Origin: Colletotrichum lupini
Lineage: Eukaryota; Ascomycota; Sordariomycetes; Glomerellales; Glomerellaceae
Length of the DNA: 64,000 nucleotides
Direction: 5' to 3'
Assembly (NCBI RefSeq): GCF_023278565.1
Contig: NC_064677.1
Span: 7,316,001-7,380,000 of the forward strand
Part shown: in pieces, positions 25,592-37,008 of the stretch
How positions within the stretch are numbered: position 1 is the stretch's first letter
How the letters are laid out: each line of letters opens with the position of its first letter
Program-made: the position numbers and the translations under genes
The notes under the pieces: model-generated
Told to the model about the DNA's origin: nothing
What the model saw: the letters and a program-made list of their open reading frames with translations, nothing else
Database searches by the model: none

Positions 25592-26531
25592 AATGCCCAG
25601 CCTGTCGCAGTCGCAAGCACAGCTCTCGAGCTCACTCTGGCAACCCGGAAGGGATACGCCTCGTACGTTCCTATGATCGCCCGGCAGCTTATTATGTCTG
25701 GACCAATGCTAACTCATATACTGCAGAGAACCAAAAGCCCATTCCCGAACAAATGTCCCTCATCTTCGAGAAGTGGAACCCCACGAACCCCAACTGCGCA
25801 TTCAAGCACTACTTCTACAACAAAGTCGACGAAGCCTCCGTCCCCTTCTATAAGCCTGGCCCACACGAAGACCCGAGTGACTGGGAGGAGGCGCTGCAGA
25901 AGAAGCCCGCGCCGGGCTACATCCCGGTTCTTTGCACAGGCTTCTCCGGCGTCGCGGCCCGCCTCCAGACGCAGAAAAAGGTAGTGGGGGAACTCAACGT
26001 GCGCCTGCACCAGATCAACGCCAGTCTTGACGCCATCCTCTCACGGCACGACCTCGAGACCAGTGTGCGTGCCCTTGCGGCCCGTCGCCGTCACGTCGTC
26101 CTTCGCGAGCGGTGTCTCGCGCTGGCTGCCCGCGTGCAGGTGCTGCGCAACCGTGGATACGCTCTCAGCGGTGACGAGGATGATTTGCGACTCAAGCTGG
26201 CGGAGCTGGAGCGCAACGTGCAGGACCCTGCTCTGGCGGCGAGAGAGGAGGAGCTCTGGAGCCGCTTGATTGTGCTCAGGGATTACGCGGACCAGTTGAT
26301 GAAGGAGACGAATAAGCCTGCCTTTGCGAGCGGCGAGGGTTTGAGCGAGGAGACTGAGCACAAGACGAAGAAGGTACGTTCTTGCAGCCAGGCCGGTTAC
26401 TTGATTCTGGTCGCTAACAGTGGTTGTAGGTCTTGGAAGATTATGAGAAGCAAATCCAGCATCTCAAGAAGGAAGTCGAGTCCATTACAAAAGACTTTGC
26501 GGACTGGGAGAAGGAGCGGAACCCGAGCTAG
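25347..26531 (+). CDS. NUP57: Nucleoporin Nup57/Nup54 (FG repeat, coiled coil)
   Basis: Three exons: 25347-25662, 25727-26373 and 26430-26531. Introns are 64 and 56 nt. The product is 354 residues. The first 105 residues form an FG/GLFG-type region (MSLFGAPKP, GGLFGGGSFGG, MSLFGGQ, GGAFGN) with two long Gln tracts. From about residue 110 the conserved Nup54 alpha-helical domain begins: IFEKWNPTNPNCAFKHYFYNK, then PSDWEEALQKKPAPGYIPV, a GFSGVAARLQTQ stretch and a long coiled coil (NVRLHQINASLDAILSRHDL to the end). Nup54/57 pairs with Nup58/49 and Nsp1/Nup62 in the central channel of the nuclear pore. The Gln tracts are CAG/CAA repeats and probably vary in length. The product is shorter than yeast Nup57 because the FG region is compact. 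Confidence 0.95.
25440..25590 (+). repeat. Two CAG/CAA poly-Gln tracts within NUP57
   Basis: Two mixed CAG/CAA runs, around 25440-25475 and 25549-25590, encode poly-Gln in the FG region of the nucleoporin. Confidence 0.9.
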
Positions 26532-26982
26532 GGTACCTAGGTTGTTTGGGAAGGTTATTACCAGGCGTGTCATAATAGAGGACGACGCGAGCGGACGCTT
26601 TTATGTACGGGATGAAAAAGGAGATGGCCTACTAGCCGCATCAAGGAAAATGACTGAGAGAGGGTATTCCCTCCAACAACGCAAGCAATGAAGGGAAGCT
26701 TTGAACAAAAGTCGTGATTTCTTTAAACCCTGATTCCGATGTGATCTATACCCATAGTCCATCCAACCAGTTGTCGTCTACACTGTACAGATGATATTTA
26801 TTTTACAACAGGGGTAATTATTCCCATTACACATCCCTGAGGCGGGTTGGTGGCTAGCAGCGCATCATTGGTGCCGCAACCAGATTGCTCGTAGAGAGCA
26901 CCCCCTCGCGGTTCTTGTTTTATTGTCGTGATCCTGAGCTTTGACAAGCCCATCGATTTGTCGTCGGTGAATGGCAAGTCCT
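26532..26982. other. Convergent 3' flanks of NUP57 and TOM5
   Basis: The interval holds the 3' UTRs of two convergent genes. It is AT-rich around 26740-26830. No coding potential is seen. Confidence 0.5.
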
Positions 26983-27282
26983 TTACAGGACCTTGGAGGC
27001 GGCATCAATGACAAAAGGGGCTGGACAAGGAGTCTCTCGTTAGCATCTACTCTGGAGATCTTTTTGCATGTACAGGAAGAGAAGGGGTTGCGCTTACAGA
27101 GATACAGAAGGACGGCAGAGACGACCACCTGCTGGATGGAGAAGTTGGCCTCAGCCTCCATCTGCTTGATCTCCTCTTCGGAAAGCTGGGGGGGGCGCGA
27201 CTGCGGAGAACGATGGTCAGCTTTGCTTTCAGTGCGATTCGGCTCGCAAGAGGTAGGTAGGGCACATACATCCTCCAAACAT
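26983..27282 (-). CDS. TOM5: Mitochondrial import receptor subunit Tom5 (frame broken by one base as read)
   Basis: Three short exons: 27270-27282, 27098-27200 and 26983-27020. Introns are 69 nt (GTATGT donor) and 77 nt (GTAAGC donor). The pieces read MFGG, then PPQLSEEEIKQMEAEANF and QQVVVSAVLLYL, then SPFVIDAASKVL. This is the standard architecture of fungal Tom5: about 50 residues with an acidic cytosolic N-terminus and one C-terminal membrane anchor in the outer mitochondrial membrane. Tom5 helps pass preproteins from the receptors into the Tom40 channel. The exon sum is 154 nt, one more than a codon multiple. The extra base maps to an 8-base G run on the + strand (27188-27195) at the start of exon 2; seven would restore the family's usual FAPPQ sequence. 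I infer a sequencing error or a real frameshift. Confidence 0.8.
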
Positions 27283-28835
27283 CTTGTTGGTAGCTTAGTG
27301 GTATTGACTTGAAGGGAGTGGATAGGCGTGGGCGAGGGTGCAAGATGGGCGGTTCGTTCGTGATTGGGATTTCGCGTCGGTGCCAGGTACAGCGATGATG
27401 TCGTCGCAAAAATTTAGAGAAGCTCCATTTCGAGCTCCGACCCGGCTGGTACGTACCTAGAGCCTCAAAGTTGAGGTCTCCACAGGCGCATGCTTAGGTA
27501 CTCACTCTCCTTACCTAATCGAGTTTGCACATGCACAAAAATCAGGTTGCTTACCTTAGGTAAGGCGGCTGGTGGGCATAAGTTTATGAAAGAGATGGGG
27601 AGACCGGGAAACATTTCTTGGTGGCAGGTCTGAGGTGGTGGTGGTATACTCGGCTCTCTGACCGAGCACTCGGTTTCTCATCCGCGCCCCTCCAACCCTC
27701 CAAACCCAACGACCGCTTGGGAATACACTGCGCAAACGAGACCCCCAGAACCTAGTCTCCCGCCCGCCACCCTTCACGACCTGTCATTGGCCTTCACATC
27801 CGTTTCTGGACGTAATGGCGGCGGCTCATGGATGGCTCGCCGAGCAGTTTGCCTAAGGCGCCGGGGCCCCAAAGTCAGGGAATGGCTGGGGAACTGGAGC
27901 CCACCTACAGACTACGGATCATAATCCAACTGGCACCCATCATGAAGCTTCCCTATCGTCTTGACCGCGCTTATCAGCGAGCGCCGCTGCGCACCCGATA
28001 AGGCCAAGTCTCACCTCCCACCCTCACCTCTCAGGGTGTTGGTGCGCGGTTCCCAGGGATCCCGTAACCAACCGAAAGAGTTGGTGTTTGGCGTCGGGTG
28101 TTTAGGGTGTCCGTTGCGGCGGCGAACGAGCGGGCGGTCCAGTATGCAGACGCAGTAGTCTGTATCCCACTCTGTAATCCGTAGGGAGATCTACTTGTGC
28201 ATACCCAACCTTACTATGCTACTGTGAAGGTAGGTAGGTAGGTATACGACTCAGGAACGGTATCCCTGGCCACGTCTGGTGGCCTGGTATCCGTACCTTT
28301 GGTGTTTTAACTATGTAGTACGTACCGCTGTCTCGATAAGTAGCCGTTGCCGCAAAAAGAAAGAAACGAAAGGGCGGATGGCTGCCGGTCCTCGAGCTCG
28401 CCCTCACCGACTCCTTCATATTTGAAGAGCATTCCGGAAGCTGTTCTGTTGTATTCGTTTACTTTGGCTTCTATTTATTCTTCCCTAACAATCATCCCAT
28501 CTGCTCAACAGAAACCTCTTTCGCGTCAAGACCTGGATTCAGGTGTTTTAAAACGATTTTTGGGCTGCGTGCGAGAGCTTGGTCGCTTTTATCCCGAGTC
28601 GCATCTCGGATCGCACGTTGGTGGCGACAAGGGTGTTACTTCTTGAGCTACAACGATATCGGCCCCAGATCCGAGCAATACTTGTATACGCACGACTCTC
28701 TCAACCACAACACCTGCCCTTCTTCTCTTTCTCTCTTCTTTTCTATTCTTCTTCAAGACACACCTCCGACATTGTAGAGTCTCACTGGCATCTTCATCTT
28801 CTTTGTGTGAATTGCCACTCTACTCACTTCACACA
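27283..28835. other. Divergent intergenic region, TOM5 / glycine decarboxylase
   Basis: This 1.55 kb carries the promoter of TOM5 (leftward) and the promoter and 5' UTR of the P-protein gene (rightward). Several TAGGTA/TACCTA motifs occur (27459, 27486, 27550 area, and a GGTA microsatellite near 28228-28241). No gene is seen. Confidence 0.5.
28717..28754 (+). promoter_or_regulatory. Pyrimidine (CT) tract upstream of the P-protein gene
   Basis: A 38-base stretch of nearly pure C/T ends about 80 bp before the start codon. Such tracts sit just upstream of the transcription start of strongly expressed fungal genes. The start codon context that follows is CACAATGGC. Confidence 0.45.
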
Positions 28836-31800
28836 ATGGCATCACTGAGATTGCCCCTCCCCCGCCAGCTTCGGCTGGCTGCCCCGAGGTCAAGGATCGC
28901 CGCCCGCCAGACACCTGCTTCCTCGTGGGTTTGCAACTCATGTGTGTCAAGCTCGGCATCGTCCTCGCGGATTCCCCGTGTGAGGACATTCAGCGCCTTT
29001 GCAGCTCTTCAGAATGCCACCAGCGCAAAGATTGGCTCAGTCGATCCCTCCCTTGAGCCGCTGCAGAGGCCCGAGTCCTTTATTCCCCGACACATCGGAC
29101 CTGATGTTACCGATGCTGAGGCCATGCTGAAGGCGCTCGACCCTCCGGCAAAGTCAATTGACGAGTTTATTGCCCAGGTTGTCCCTCCGGATGTCATCTC
29201 CGAGAGGAAGACATTTGGTGCTTGGGACAATGAGGGCCCCCTCGATGAGAGCAAAGTTCTGGCGAGAGCCACTGCCTGGGCCAAGGCCAACGAGGCGGCT
29301 CCGAAGCCTCTTATCGGTGCTGGATACAACCCCAGCGTCACGCCCCGTGTAATTCAGACCAACGTCCTCGAGAGCCCTGCTTGGTACACCAGTTACACCC
29401 CCTACCAACCCGAAATCAGCCAGGGCCGCCTTGAGTCGCTTCTCAACTACCAGACCATGGTGTCCGATTTGACCGGGCTCCCCATCGCCAACGCTAGTCT
29501 GTTGGATGAGGGTACGGCCGCCGCTGAGGCCATGACCCTCTCCATGAACGCTCTTTCATCATCCCGGGCCAAGAGACCCGGCAAGACCTTTGTTGTCTCA
29601 CACCTCGTTCACCCTCAGTCTATTTCAGTCATCCAGAGCAGAGCTCAGGGATTTGGCATCAAGGTCGAGGTTATCGACGTCAACGCAGCGGATTCTGCAG
29701 AGAAGATCAAGGCACTGGGGCAGGACTTGGTTGGTGTCATGGTCCAGTACCCTGACACCCAGGGCAAGGTTGAGGACTTCAAGGGACTCTCCGAGCTTGT
29801 TCATGAGCAGGGTGCCCTCCTCAGTGCCGCCACCGACCTGCTTGCCCTGACGGTTCTCACGCCACCCGGCGAGTGGGGTGCTGACATTGCCTTTGGCAGT
29901 GCCCAGCGCTTCGGTGTTCCTCTCGGCTTCGGCGGACCCCACGCCGCCTTCTTTGCCGTAAAGGAGGCCCACAAGCGCCGCATGCCCGGTCGCTTGGTCG
30001 GTGTCTCCAAGGACCGAAACGGCAACCGTGCCTTGAGACTGGCTCTGCAGACCCGTGAGCAGCACATTCGTCGTGAGAAGGCAACCAGCAATGTCTGCAC
30101 TGCTCAGGCTCTTTTGGCCAACATGGCTGCCCTGTTTGCCGTTTACCACGGACCCGAAGGCCTGAAGGAGATTGCCTCGAGATTGGTTCGTCTTGCCCGT
30201 GGAGTCCAGGCCGTTGCCGAGGCCTCGGGTCTGGAGACCGAGCAGAGCGGCGCCAGCCCTGATGGCAAGGTTCTGTTCGACACCGTCGTCATCAAGGCCA
30301 GTGACCGTTCTCAGAAGATCCTGGCCGAGGCCAAGAAGGCTGGTCTGGGCTTCCGCGATTTTGGAAACGGTGATATTGGCATCAGCGTCAACGAGCACGT
30401 CACCGAGGAGGTGTTCAAGTCCATTGCCGCCGTCCTCGGCAGCGCTACCGGTACCCAGACCGCAGAGGTTGCGAACAAGGCCTACGGTGCTCTCACCCAG
30501 GACATCACCGAGCTCCTTCCCGCTACTCTTCGCCGCCAATCCGCGTACCTCACTCACCCCGTCTTCAACACTCACCGCAGTGAGACCGAGATCCTCCGAT
30601 ACATTCACTACCTCCAGTCCAAGGATCTGTCTCTTGTTCACTCCATGATCCCTCTCGGATCCTGCACCATGAAGTTGAACGGCGCGACGGAGATGGCTCT
30701 GATCACCCTCCCCGGATTCTCCACCATCCACCCTCACACGCCCGCAAGCGAGCTCCCGGGCTACACTGCCTTGATTGAGAGTCTCTCTGACCAGCTGAAG
30801 GGTATCACATCCATGGATGCTGTCTCTCTGCAGCCCAACTCTGGCGCTCAGGGTGAGTTTGCCGGTCTCCAGGCCATCCGCAAGCATCTCCTCTCCCAGC
30901 CCGGTGGTCAGAAGCGTGACATTTGCTTGATTCCCGTTTCCGCCCACGGCACCAACCCTGCATCCGCTGCCATGGCCGGCATGCGTGTCGTCCCCATCAA
31001 GTGCGACCAGAAGACCGGTAACCTTGACATCGAGGACTTGGAGGCTAAGTGCAAGAAGCACGCCGAGGAGTTGGGTGCCTTCATGGTCACCTACCCTAGC
31101 ACCTACGGTGTCTACGAGCCCGCTGTGAAGAAGGCTTGTGAGCTCGTCCACAAGTACGGCGGTCAGGTCTACATGGACGGTGCCAACATGAACGCCCAGA
31201 TCGGTATCGCCTCGCCCGGCGAGATCGGCGCCGACGTCTGCCATCTCAACCTCCACAAGACCTTCTGCATTCCCCACGGCGGTGGTGGCCCCGGTGTCGG
31301 ACCCATCTGCGTCAAGGAGCACCTCGCTCCCTTCCTGCCCGGTCTCGCCCACGACGCCGACCAGGCCATGGTTTCCAGCGCCCCCTTTGGCAGCGCCGGT
31401 ATCCTCCCCATCAGCTGGGCTTACAACGCACTGATGGGCAACGACGGTCTCCGTCTCGCCACCAAGACCGCCATCCTCAACGCCAACTACATCCTCGCCC
31501 GCCTCAAGCCTCATTACAAGATCCTCTACACCAACGAGAACGGCCGCTGCGCGCACGAGTTCATCCTCGATGCCCGTCCCTTCATCGCCACCGCCGGCGT
31601 CGAGGCCATTGACATTGCCAAGCGTCTCCAGGACTACGGCTTCCACGCCCCGACCATGAGCTTCCCCGTCGCCAACACACTCATGATTGAGCCTACGGAG
31701 AGTGAGAGCAAGGAGGAGCTCGACCGCTTCGTCGACGCCCTCATCAGCATTCGCGAGGAGATTCGCGAGGTCGAGGAGGGCAAGCAGCCTCGTGAGGGTA

Positions 31801-32074
31801 ACGTTCTCCGCATGGCGCCTCACCCCCAGATGGACGTCATCTTGGGTGACGGCGAGGGCAAGTGGGACCGTCCTTACTCCCGCGAGAAGGCTGCGTACCC
31901 CCTGCCTCACCTCAAGGAGAAGAAGTTCTGGCCTAGCGTGGCTCGCGTTGACGACAGTAAGCTTTGTCTCTTTCCAGATTGATATATTGGAATCTTTACT
32001 AACAGAGTATAGCATACGGTGACACTCACCTGTTCTGCACGTGCCCTCCTGTCGAGGATACCACAGCAGAGTAA
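28836..32074 (+). CDS. GCV2: Glycine dehydrogenase (decarboxylating), P-protein
   Basis: A long exon 28836-31956 plus a short terminal exon 32013-32074. The 56-nt intron has a CTAAC branch site. The product is 1060 residues. It is the pyridoxal-phosphate subunit of the mitochondrial glycine cleavage system, which decarboxylates glycine and passes the aminomethyl group to the H-protein lipoyl arm. The first 50 or so residues are Arg/Ser/Ala-rich, as in a mitochondrial presequence. The N-terminal half has FIPRHIGPD, YNPSVTPRVIQTN and YTPYQPEISQGRLE. The C-terminal half has SMIPLGSCTMKLN, QPNSGAQGEFAGL, PVSAHGTNPASA and HLNLHKTFCIPHGGGGPG, where K808 should bind PLP. The end reads YGDTHLFCTCPP. 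I start at MASLRLPL rather than 11 codons upstream because ACAATGG is the first in-frame ATG with a presequence-like tail. Confidence 0.97.
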
Positions 32075-33090
32075 ATCGATGATTTTGCATCCGATAGACA
32101 TGATACCAGCAGACCATAGATTTGTGCCTGCATGACAGCTTTTATGTCTTCAACACGGGAACGGCTAGGCGATCTCAGACAGGGCATCTAACCTGCTGAC
32201 ATTCCTCTTGTTCCTTGACATCCTTCAACATTTTTCCAATCATCTCTTAGCAAGCGGGGATTTGAGTTCCTACGATTTCAACAGGGAATACACATACACC
32301 TTCATGTTTACTATATATGAATGTGCGGGCGGGTTTATGGGGCCGGAGACATGGGCCACCGGGGAGTTTTAACAACAAAACAACGAAAATGGTTGTTTTG
32401 TTGGGGCTATTGCATTATCGGGCGTGCGAATTTGGTTTTGGTTATCTAGGTACCTAGACTGGCATTTCTAGCCGGGAAAAATATTGATATTGATAAGTTC
32501 AACGTGAAGTGTTTGGTGATGTTTGGAAAGATGTGTGCCATTATGATCGCCTTTCCACCCTCTTCATGTTTTGGTGGAATCATACCCAGAAGAAGCCTTC
32601 CAACTGCTTACTTTCATGGTCTTTGGCTCTAGTGGGGAGTCTTTAGACAGCGTCTACCGCCCTAGGCAAAATCAACTCTTCGGGAAGTGAGCAGGTAGGG
32701 TGGCAGTGTTTTGTCATCCAGAGAGCATCCTTTCCATGATAGAAAACCCTGCGAGAAATGGGGTTTTGGGTATCTAATCTGACTGATGACTTTCCATGGT
32801 AGCCATGTGCTCCTAGGCGGTCGGATTACATGCAGTGATGACCCGAAGATTCAAGAGACTTTGTGTTCCCCGGTACACCGAGCCGACCCCACTCGGCGGT
32901 CCGGCCTTCCTGATCAGGACGCCGTAACCTTCCAGGTTCCCACCTCAAAACTCCCTCAGAACTACCTATGGCTCACCATCTGTGAGCTTACTTTACTCAC
33001 CTTTGTCACGTCTCACTCCATTGTCTCTCATCAATTGATTGTCGCAGGCTTTCATCGATTGAGCGTGTCCTAGCTCACAAGCAAGCCAAG
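32075..33090. other. Intergenic region, P-protein 3' flank and carboxypeptidase promoter
   Basis: About 1 kb without a supportable gene. It should contain the 3' UTR of GCV2 and the promoter of the carboxypeptidase gene, with a pyrimidine-rich stretch just before 33060. Confidence 0.5.
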
Positions 33091-34694
33091 ATGGTCCGGG
33101 TTACTTCTTTAGCAGTGTCCGGACTCACGCTCCTCACTCGTTTCGCCTCCGCGGTCGCGACGCAGGCAGACATCGAGTCGCCCGATTTCACCACCCTCTC
33201 GGTGCCGGAGCACCCGCACCACGCTATCCGCATTAAGGAGCAGAGCGATGAGATATGCAACGCGGGCTCGAGGCAGTGGACCGGATGGCTAGACACTGGT
33301 GGCAAACACCTCTTCTTTTGTGAGTGAAATGTGCCCAATAGATTGGAAGTGAACGCGCGACTAAAGCGATAATGATAGGGTATTTCGAGAGTCTAAACGA
33401 TCCCGAGAATGACCCCCTCAGCCTCTGGATGACAGGCGGACCAGGCGGAAGCGGTCTCGTGGGCCTCATGCTAGAACTCGGACCTTGCCTCATCAACGAC
33501 AACGGCACAGGCACAGTACACAACCCCTACGCCTGGAACGCAAACACCTCCATGATCTTCGTCGACCAGCCCGCCGGTACGGGGCTCTCCTACTTCGACG
33601 AGGACGTCACCCCGCCCGCGACGTCCTACACCGCCGCCGAGGACATGAACATCTTCCTCCGCATCTTCTACCAGGCCTTCCCCGGCCTCGCCACCGCGCC
33701 CTTCCACATCGTAGGCGAGAGCTACGGCGGGCACTACATCCCCGCCCTCGCGGCCGAGATCGTCTCCTACAACACCGGCTCCCCGCCTCCGGACTTCAAA
33801 GTCCCGCTGGCGTCGGTGCTCATCGGGAACGGCTACGTCTCGCCTGCCGACACGACGTGGGGCTTCTACGATACCCTCTGCACCACCAAGCCCGGCGTTC
33901 CGGAGCCCGTGTTTAACGAGAGCATGTGTGGGTTGATTGCCGATGCGCTGCCGCGGTGCATGTACCTCCAGCAGGCATGCTACGCCTTCCCGGACCCCAT
34001 CGTCTGCGGCGCCGCGACGGACTTCTGCTTCGGGCACGTGGATCTGCTGTATTACCAGGACGTCAAGGCCGGCGGACGGAACCCGTTTGATATCACGCGG
34101 CCGTGCGAGACGGAGAATATCTGCTACGGTGCCGGGGATGGGATTGAGAAGTATATCAAGACGGAGCGGGTGCTGGCCGCGCTCGAGGTGCCCGAGGCGG
34201 TAGGCAAGAACTTTAGTCTCATTTCCATGGACGTCAACGAGCGGTTCGAGCTTGCGGGCGATGTGTTCTTGAGCACCGAGAAGGATGTCAAGTATATCCT
34301 CGAGAACGGGGTCGATGTGCTCGTGTATAACGGCGACTTGGACCTCGCGTGCAACACGGCTGGTAACGTGCGGTGGACGAATAAGTTGTCGTGGGCTGGG
34401 CAGGTTGAGTTTGTTGCTAAGGAGCTCGAGCCGTGGTTCGCTGTCAAGAAGGGAGGGGAGACGGTTAAGGCGGGCATGTGGAAGCAGGTTTCTAAGAAAA
34501 TGAAGGGGAGTAAGGAGACGAGGCTTGCGTTTGTGACTGTTGCGGGGTCGGGGCATATGGTGCCGTTGGACCAGCCTGAAGTTGGGTTGCAGATGGTGAG
34601 GAATTGGTTGTCTGGGGATTTTGGCAAGGCTGTGAAGGGTGGTCCGGAGATGGTGGTCCAGGGCCAGAAGGAATTCGTGTCTTTGGAGTTGTAG
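33091..34694 (+). CDS. Secreted serine carboxypeptidase (peptidase family S10)
   Basis: Two exons, 33091-33319 and 33379-34694, with a 59-nt intron (GTGAGT donor). The product is 514 residues. A signal peptide covers about residues 1-22 (MVRVTSLAVSGLTLLTRFASA). Family motifs are WTGWLDTGGKHLFFWYFES, NDPENDPLSLWMTGGPGG, IFVDQPAGTGLSY and GESYGGHYIPALA. The catalytic triad by position is S191, D398 (in GDLDLACN) and H469 (in GSGHMVPLDQP). The enzyme removes C-terminal amino acids at acidic pH, either in the vacuole or outside the cell. The absence of an obvious propeptide and the several N-glycosylation sequons favour secretion. The usual GGPGCSS motif is GGPGGSG here, so the Cys of that motif is missing. 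Neighbours are unrelated. Confidence 0.94.
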
Positions 34695-34902
34695 TCTGAC
34701 ACGTTTGATGACAGAAGTTGGACACTTTGATTCGTTTGTTTTGGTAGCTGCTGCTGGATGTGTGATTCCGTGAACGTTGATGGATACTATTCCTACGAAA
34801 TCGCCAAGAGAAAGACACGAGTGTAGCTATTTGAAAGACAGCGAAGACTTCAAGAGCACGACTATGTGAGGAAAGCCGAAATTGATATGAGTTCGTCCTC
34901 AC
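34695..34902. other. Short 3' flank of the carboxypeptidase gene
   Basis: Non-coding sequence after the carboxypeptidase stop. A T-rich run near 34730-34742 could belong to the 3' UTR. Confidence 0.4.
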
Positions 34903-35360
34903 GGTGTAAGTAGCCCACAGACCACCAAGCTGAAGACATTCTGCGAGAAGCTCGGTGTGCGCATCATCGACTACACTCAGGGCGACTTGATCGATCCCCT
35001 TCAGCAAGATGGTGCCATCTTCGATCTTTTTGTTGATAATGTCAGCAACGACCATAGGCTGTTCGAATCTGCCCATCTATATACCTTTATAGAGACCAAG
35101 TCCATCCAAGTTGGGGGCGAGTTCAGTACCTTCTCCATTGTCAAACCTGCACAGAGAGCGTCACTTCCTGGTTCCATGAGCGGAAGCAAGTGCGGAAGGA
35201 AAATCAACCGAAGAAACGAACGCAGAACGCAAGGAAGATGTTACGGATAAAGGACCGCGGCGAAGGTTTTGCGGCTTGAAATTATACAGGAAGGAAAAGG
35301 ACGATGCTTTGGCAAAACACAGAGAAGGGCACGTGGAAGAAGGGAGGGGGGGACTCAGCT
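34903..35360 (+). pseudogene. Decayed medium-chain dehydrogenase/quinone oxidoreductase fragment
   Basis: One frame reads FCEKLGVRIIDYTQGDLIDP, then GAIFDLFVDNVSNDHRLFES, and ends near LPGSMSGSKCGRK. This lines up with the nucleotide-binding region of zinc-type alcohol dehydrogenase/quinone oxidoreductases (family pattern FCKSLGADEVIDYT, VFDLVVDN, LLPSFLGGGKRK). After frame shifts, a further stretch around 35290-35345 (CFGKTQRRARGR) resembles the family's terminal KLKTGRARGK segment. The N-terminal catalytic domain and the GXGXXG motif are missing and no start codon or intact frame exists, so this is a relic. It could alternatively be the last exons of a badly sequenced gene. Confidence 0.55.
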
Positions 35361-37008
35361 TCCCCAGGGTGGACGAGACGGCAACCTCAGGGAGCGCGTA
35401 AAGCTTCAAGGGTTGAGGGCCAATTCAGGTTTCGAGGTCATGAGGCAACATGACGGAGAGTTCAGAATAGTTTGCAACTACAGGATCACTTTCAATACGC
35501 GCGGCTTGATGTTCTACAATTGTTGAATCGCAGCCCTTGCCATTTGTTGGAGTCAAACTATGGTTCTAATAAGGCTCACGATGCGGAGTAGGGCTCCAAG
35601 ATTTAGAACGTTGCGGCCCGGGGCGCCGTCGTGGGGGTTTGGAACAAGTACCTGCCATTTCCAACGGCACCATCCTGTCGGGTTTATTCACCAAAATCTA
35701 CAATGCACAGATACATCGGGAAGAACACATGGGGAAGGCATCCAATTATCCGCGCGGCATCACCATAGGTATTCGAAGGATGATTGAGGACAAGGTAAGG
35801 AGAAGCCGGGGCGCGTCTCGTTTGTTCGATATTCTGCCACGGAAACCGGATGACTGGGAAAGAAACCACTGGATCCCTTCCAAGGTTCATTTCATTTTCC
35901 GTGCTCACGCACTAGAGCTAATGAGCCAAAATCTGACGGATGAGCTAACAGCTGCAATTTCTGTGGGTATTTACAAGGGGACGGGAAGCAGTTGCCAACT
36001 TGCCATCTCATCTTTCTGTCCCCCTACAAACAAATCTGCTTCACCTTCTCCTCTACAAGACACCACCGAAGCATCTTATCAGCCTCAGCACATCTATCAG
36101 AACGTTTGTCATCGACAACAGCAGCTCTAGATCAAGAGATTCGAGACACGGAACATGGGACAGATCACGGATGCAGATACGCCCGCTGGCTCAGCCCCCG
36201 GCCATCAGATCCCTGCCGAAGGATTCGCGAAGGCACCTCACAGACTCCTCCCAGCGCCTGCCTGCGCGACGATGGAGATTTCGCTTGGCTCCAGTTCAGC
36301 GCCATTTTAACCTATTCCCCCTTCTTCCTAGCGTCACATCCAAATTTATGAACTTTTTTTTTTCTTACCTCCCAAGCGGTGGTGTGCTAGACTGCTGGTA
36401 CCTGTTATTTGGCTGCCTGCAGTACCTGAGATGCTTGGCCCCTCTCCCCCCCTGCTTGTACCGCCCCAGCCCGTCTGAATCCTTACGGATGCTGCCCTTC
36501 TCTTTCCACCCACCACCGTCTCGTGCGATGGGACTTCAGGGACTCCAAGGTTCCAGACATGGGGTTCATCGGTTGCGGTGTCGGATTGGCGCCGTCTGAC
36601 TGGTTGACGCGGACTGGACGGGATGACCCAGAAGGGGGCGTGTGAGTGCGAGAGTGTGAGCTGAGAAATGGATGAGCACGAAGGATTCTGTGAAAAGCGA
36701 GTGCTTCCCTGGCTCCCTGCTGATCGTGTCCCATTTTCCCTCTGTTCTGTCTTTTTGCCTGCCATTCACTGCAATTACTTACCAATTGCGACCCCTTCCG
36801 TCGTTTGCGAATCGCTTCATCTCAGGTTCCTCGATCTCGCAGTGTAGTAGTACCCACACGCGGTCATCCTTGTCTTGTCTTACACGAGTAGGCAAAGACA
36901 GGCTCGAAGTCGAAGTCGAACTCGACCTCTCAGAGCTCATTCATCCGTCGACAGAGAGCATCTAGACACCAGTTCTCACGACCGTTCACCACATATACTC
37001 ATTTCGAA
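35361..37008. other. Intergenic region upstream of the cell-surface protein gene
   Basis: About 1.6 kb. A 163-codon open frame at 35639-36130 (+) has no recognisable domain and no clear signal, so it is not called. The final 150 bp before 37009 has CT-rich stretches typical of a fungal 5' UTR. Confidence 0.45.

Noticed and set aside
29625..32117. Antisense open frame of 830 codons opposite the P-protein gene
   Set aside because: It mirrors the strong codon bias of the sense gene (few codons whose reverse complement is a stop), is Val/Gly/Leu-rich nonsense and has no domain.
33471..34556. Antisense open frame of 361 codons opposite the carboxypeptidase
   Set aside because: It overlaps a clearly real gene and its translation has no motif.
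35639..36130. 163-codon plus-strand frame after the dehydrogenase relic
   Set aside because: Its translation is somewhat protein-like but matches no family I know, and its start is not an obvious one.
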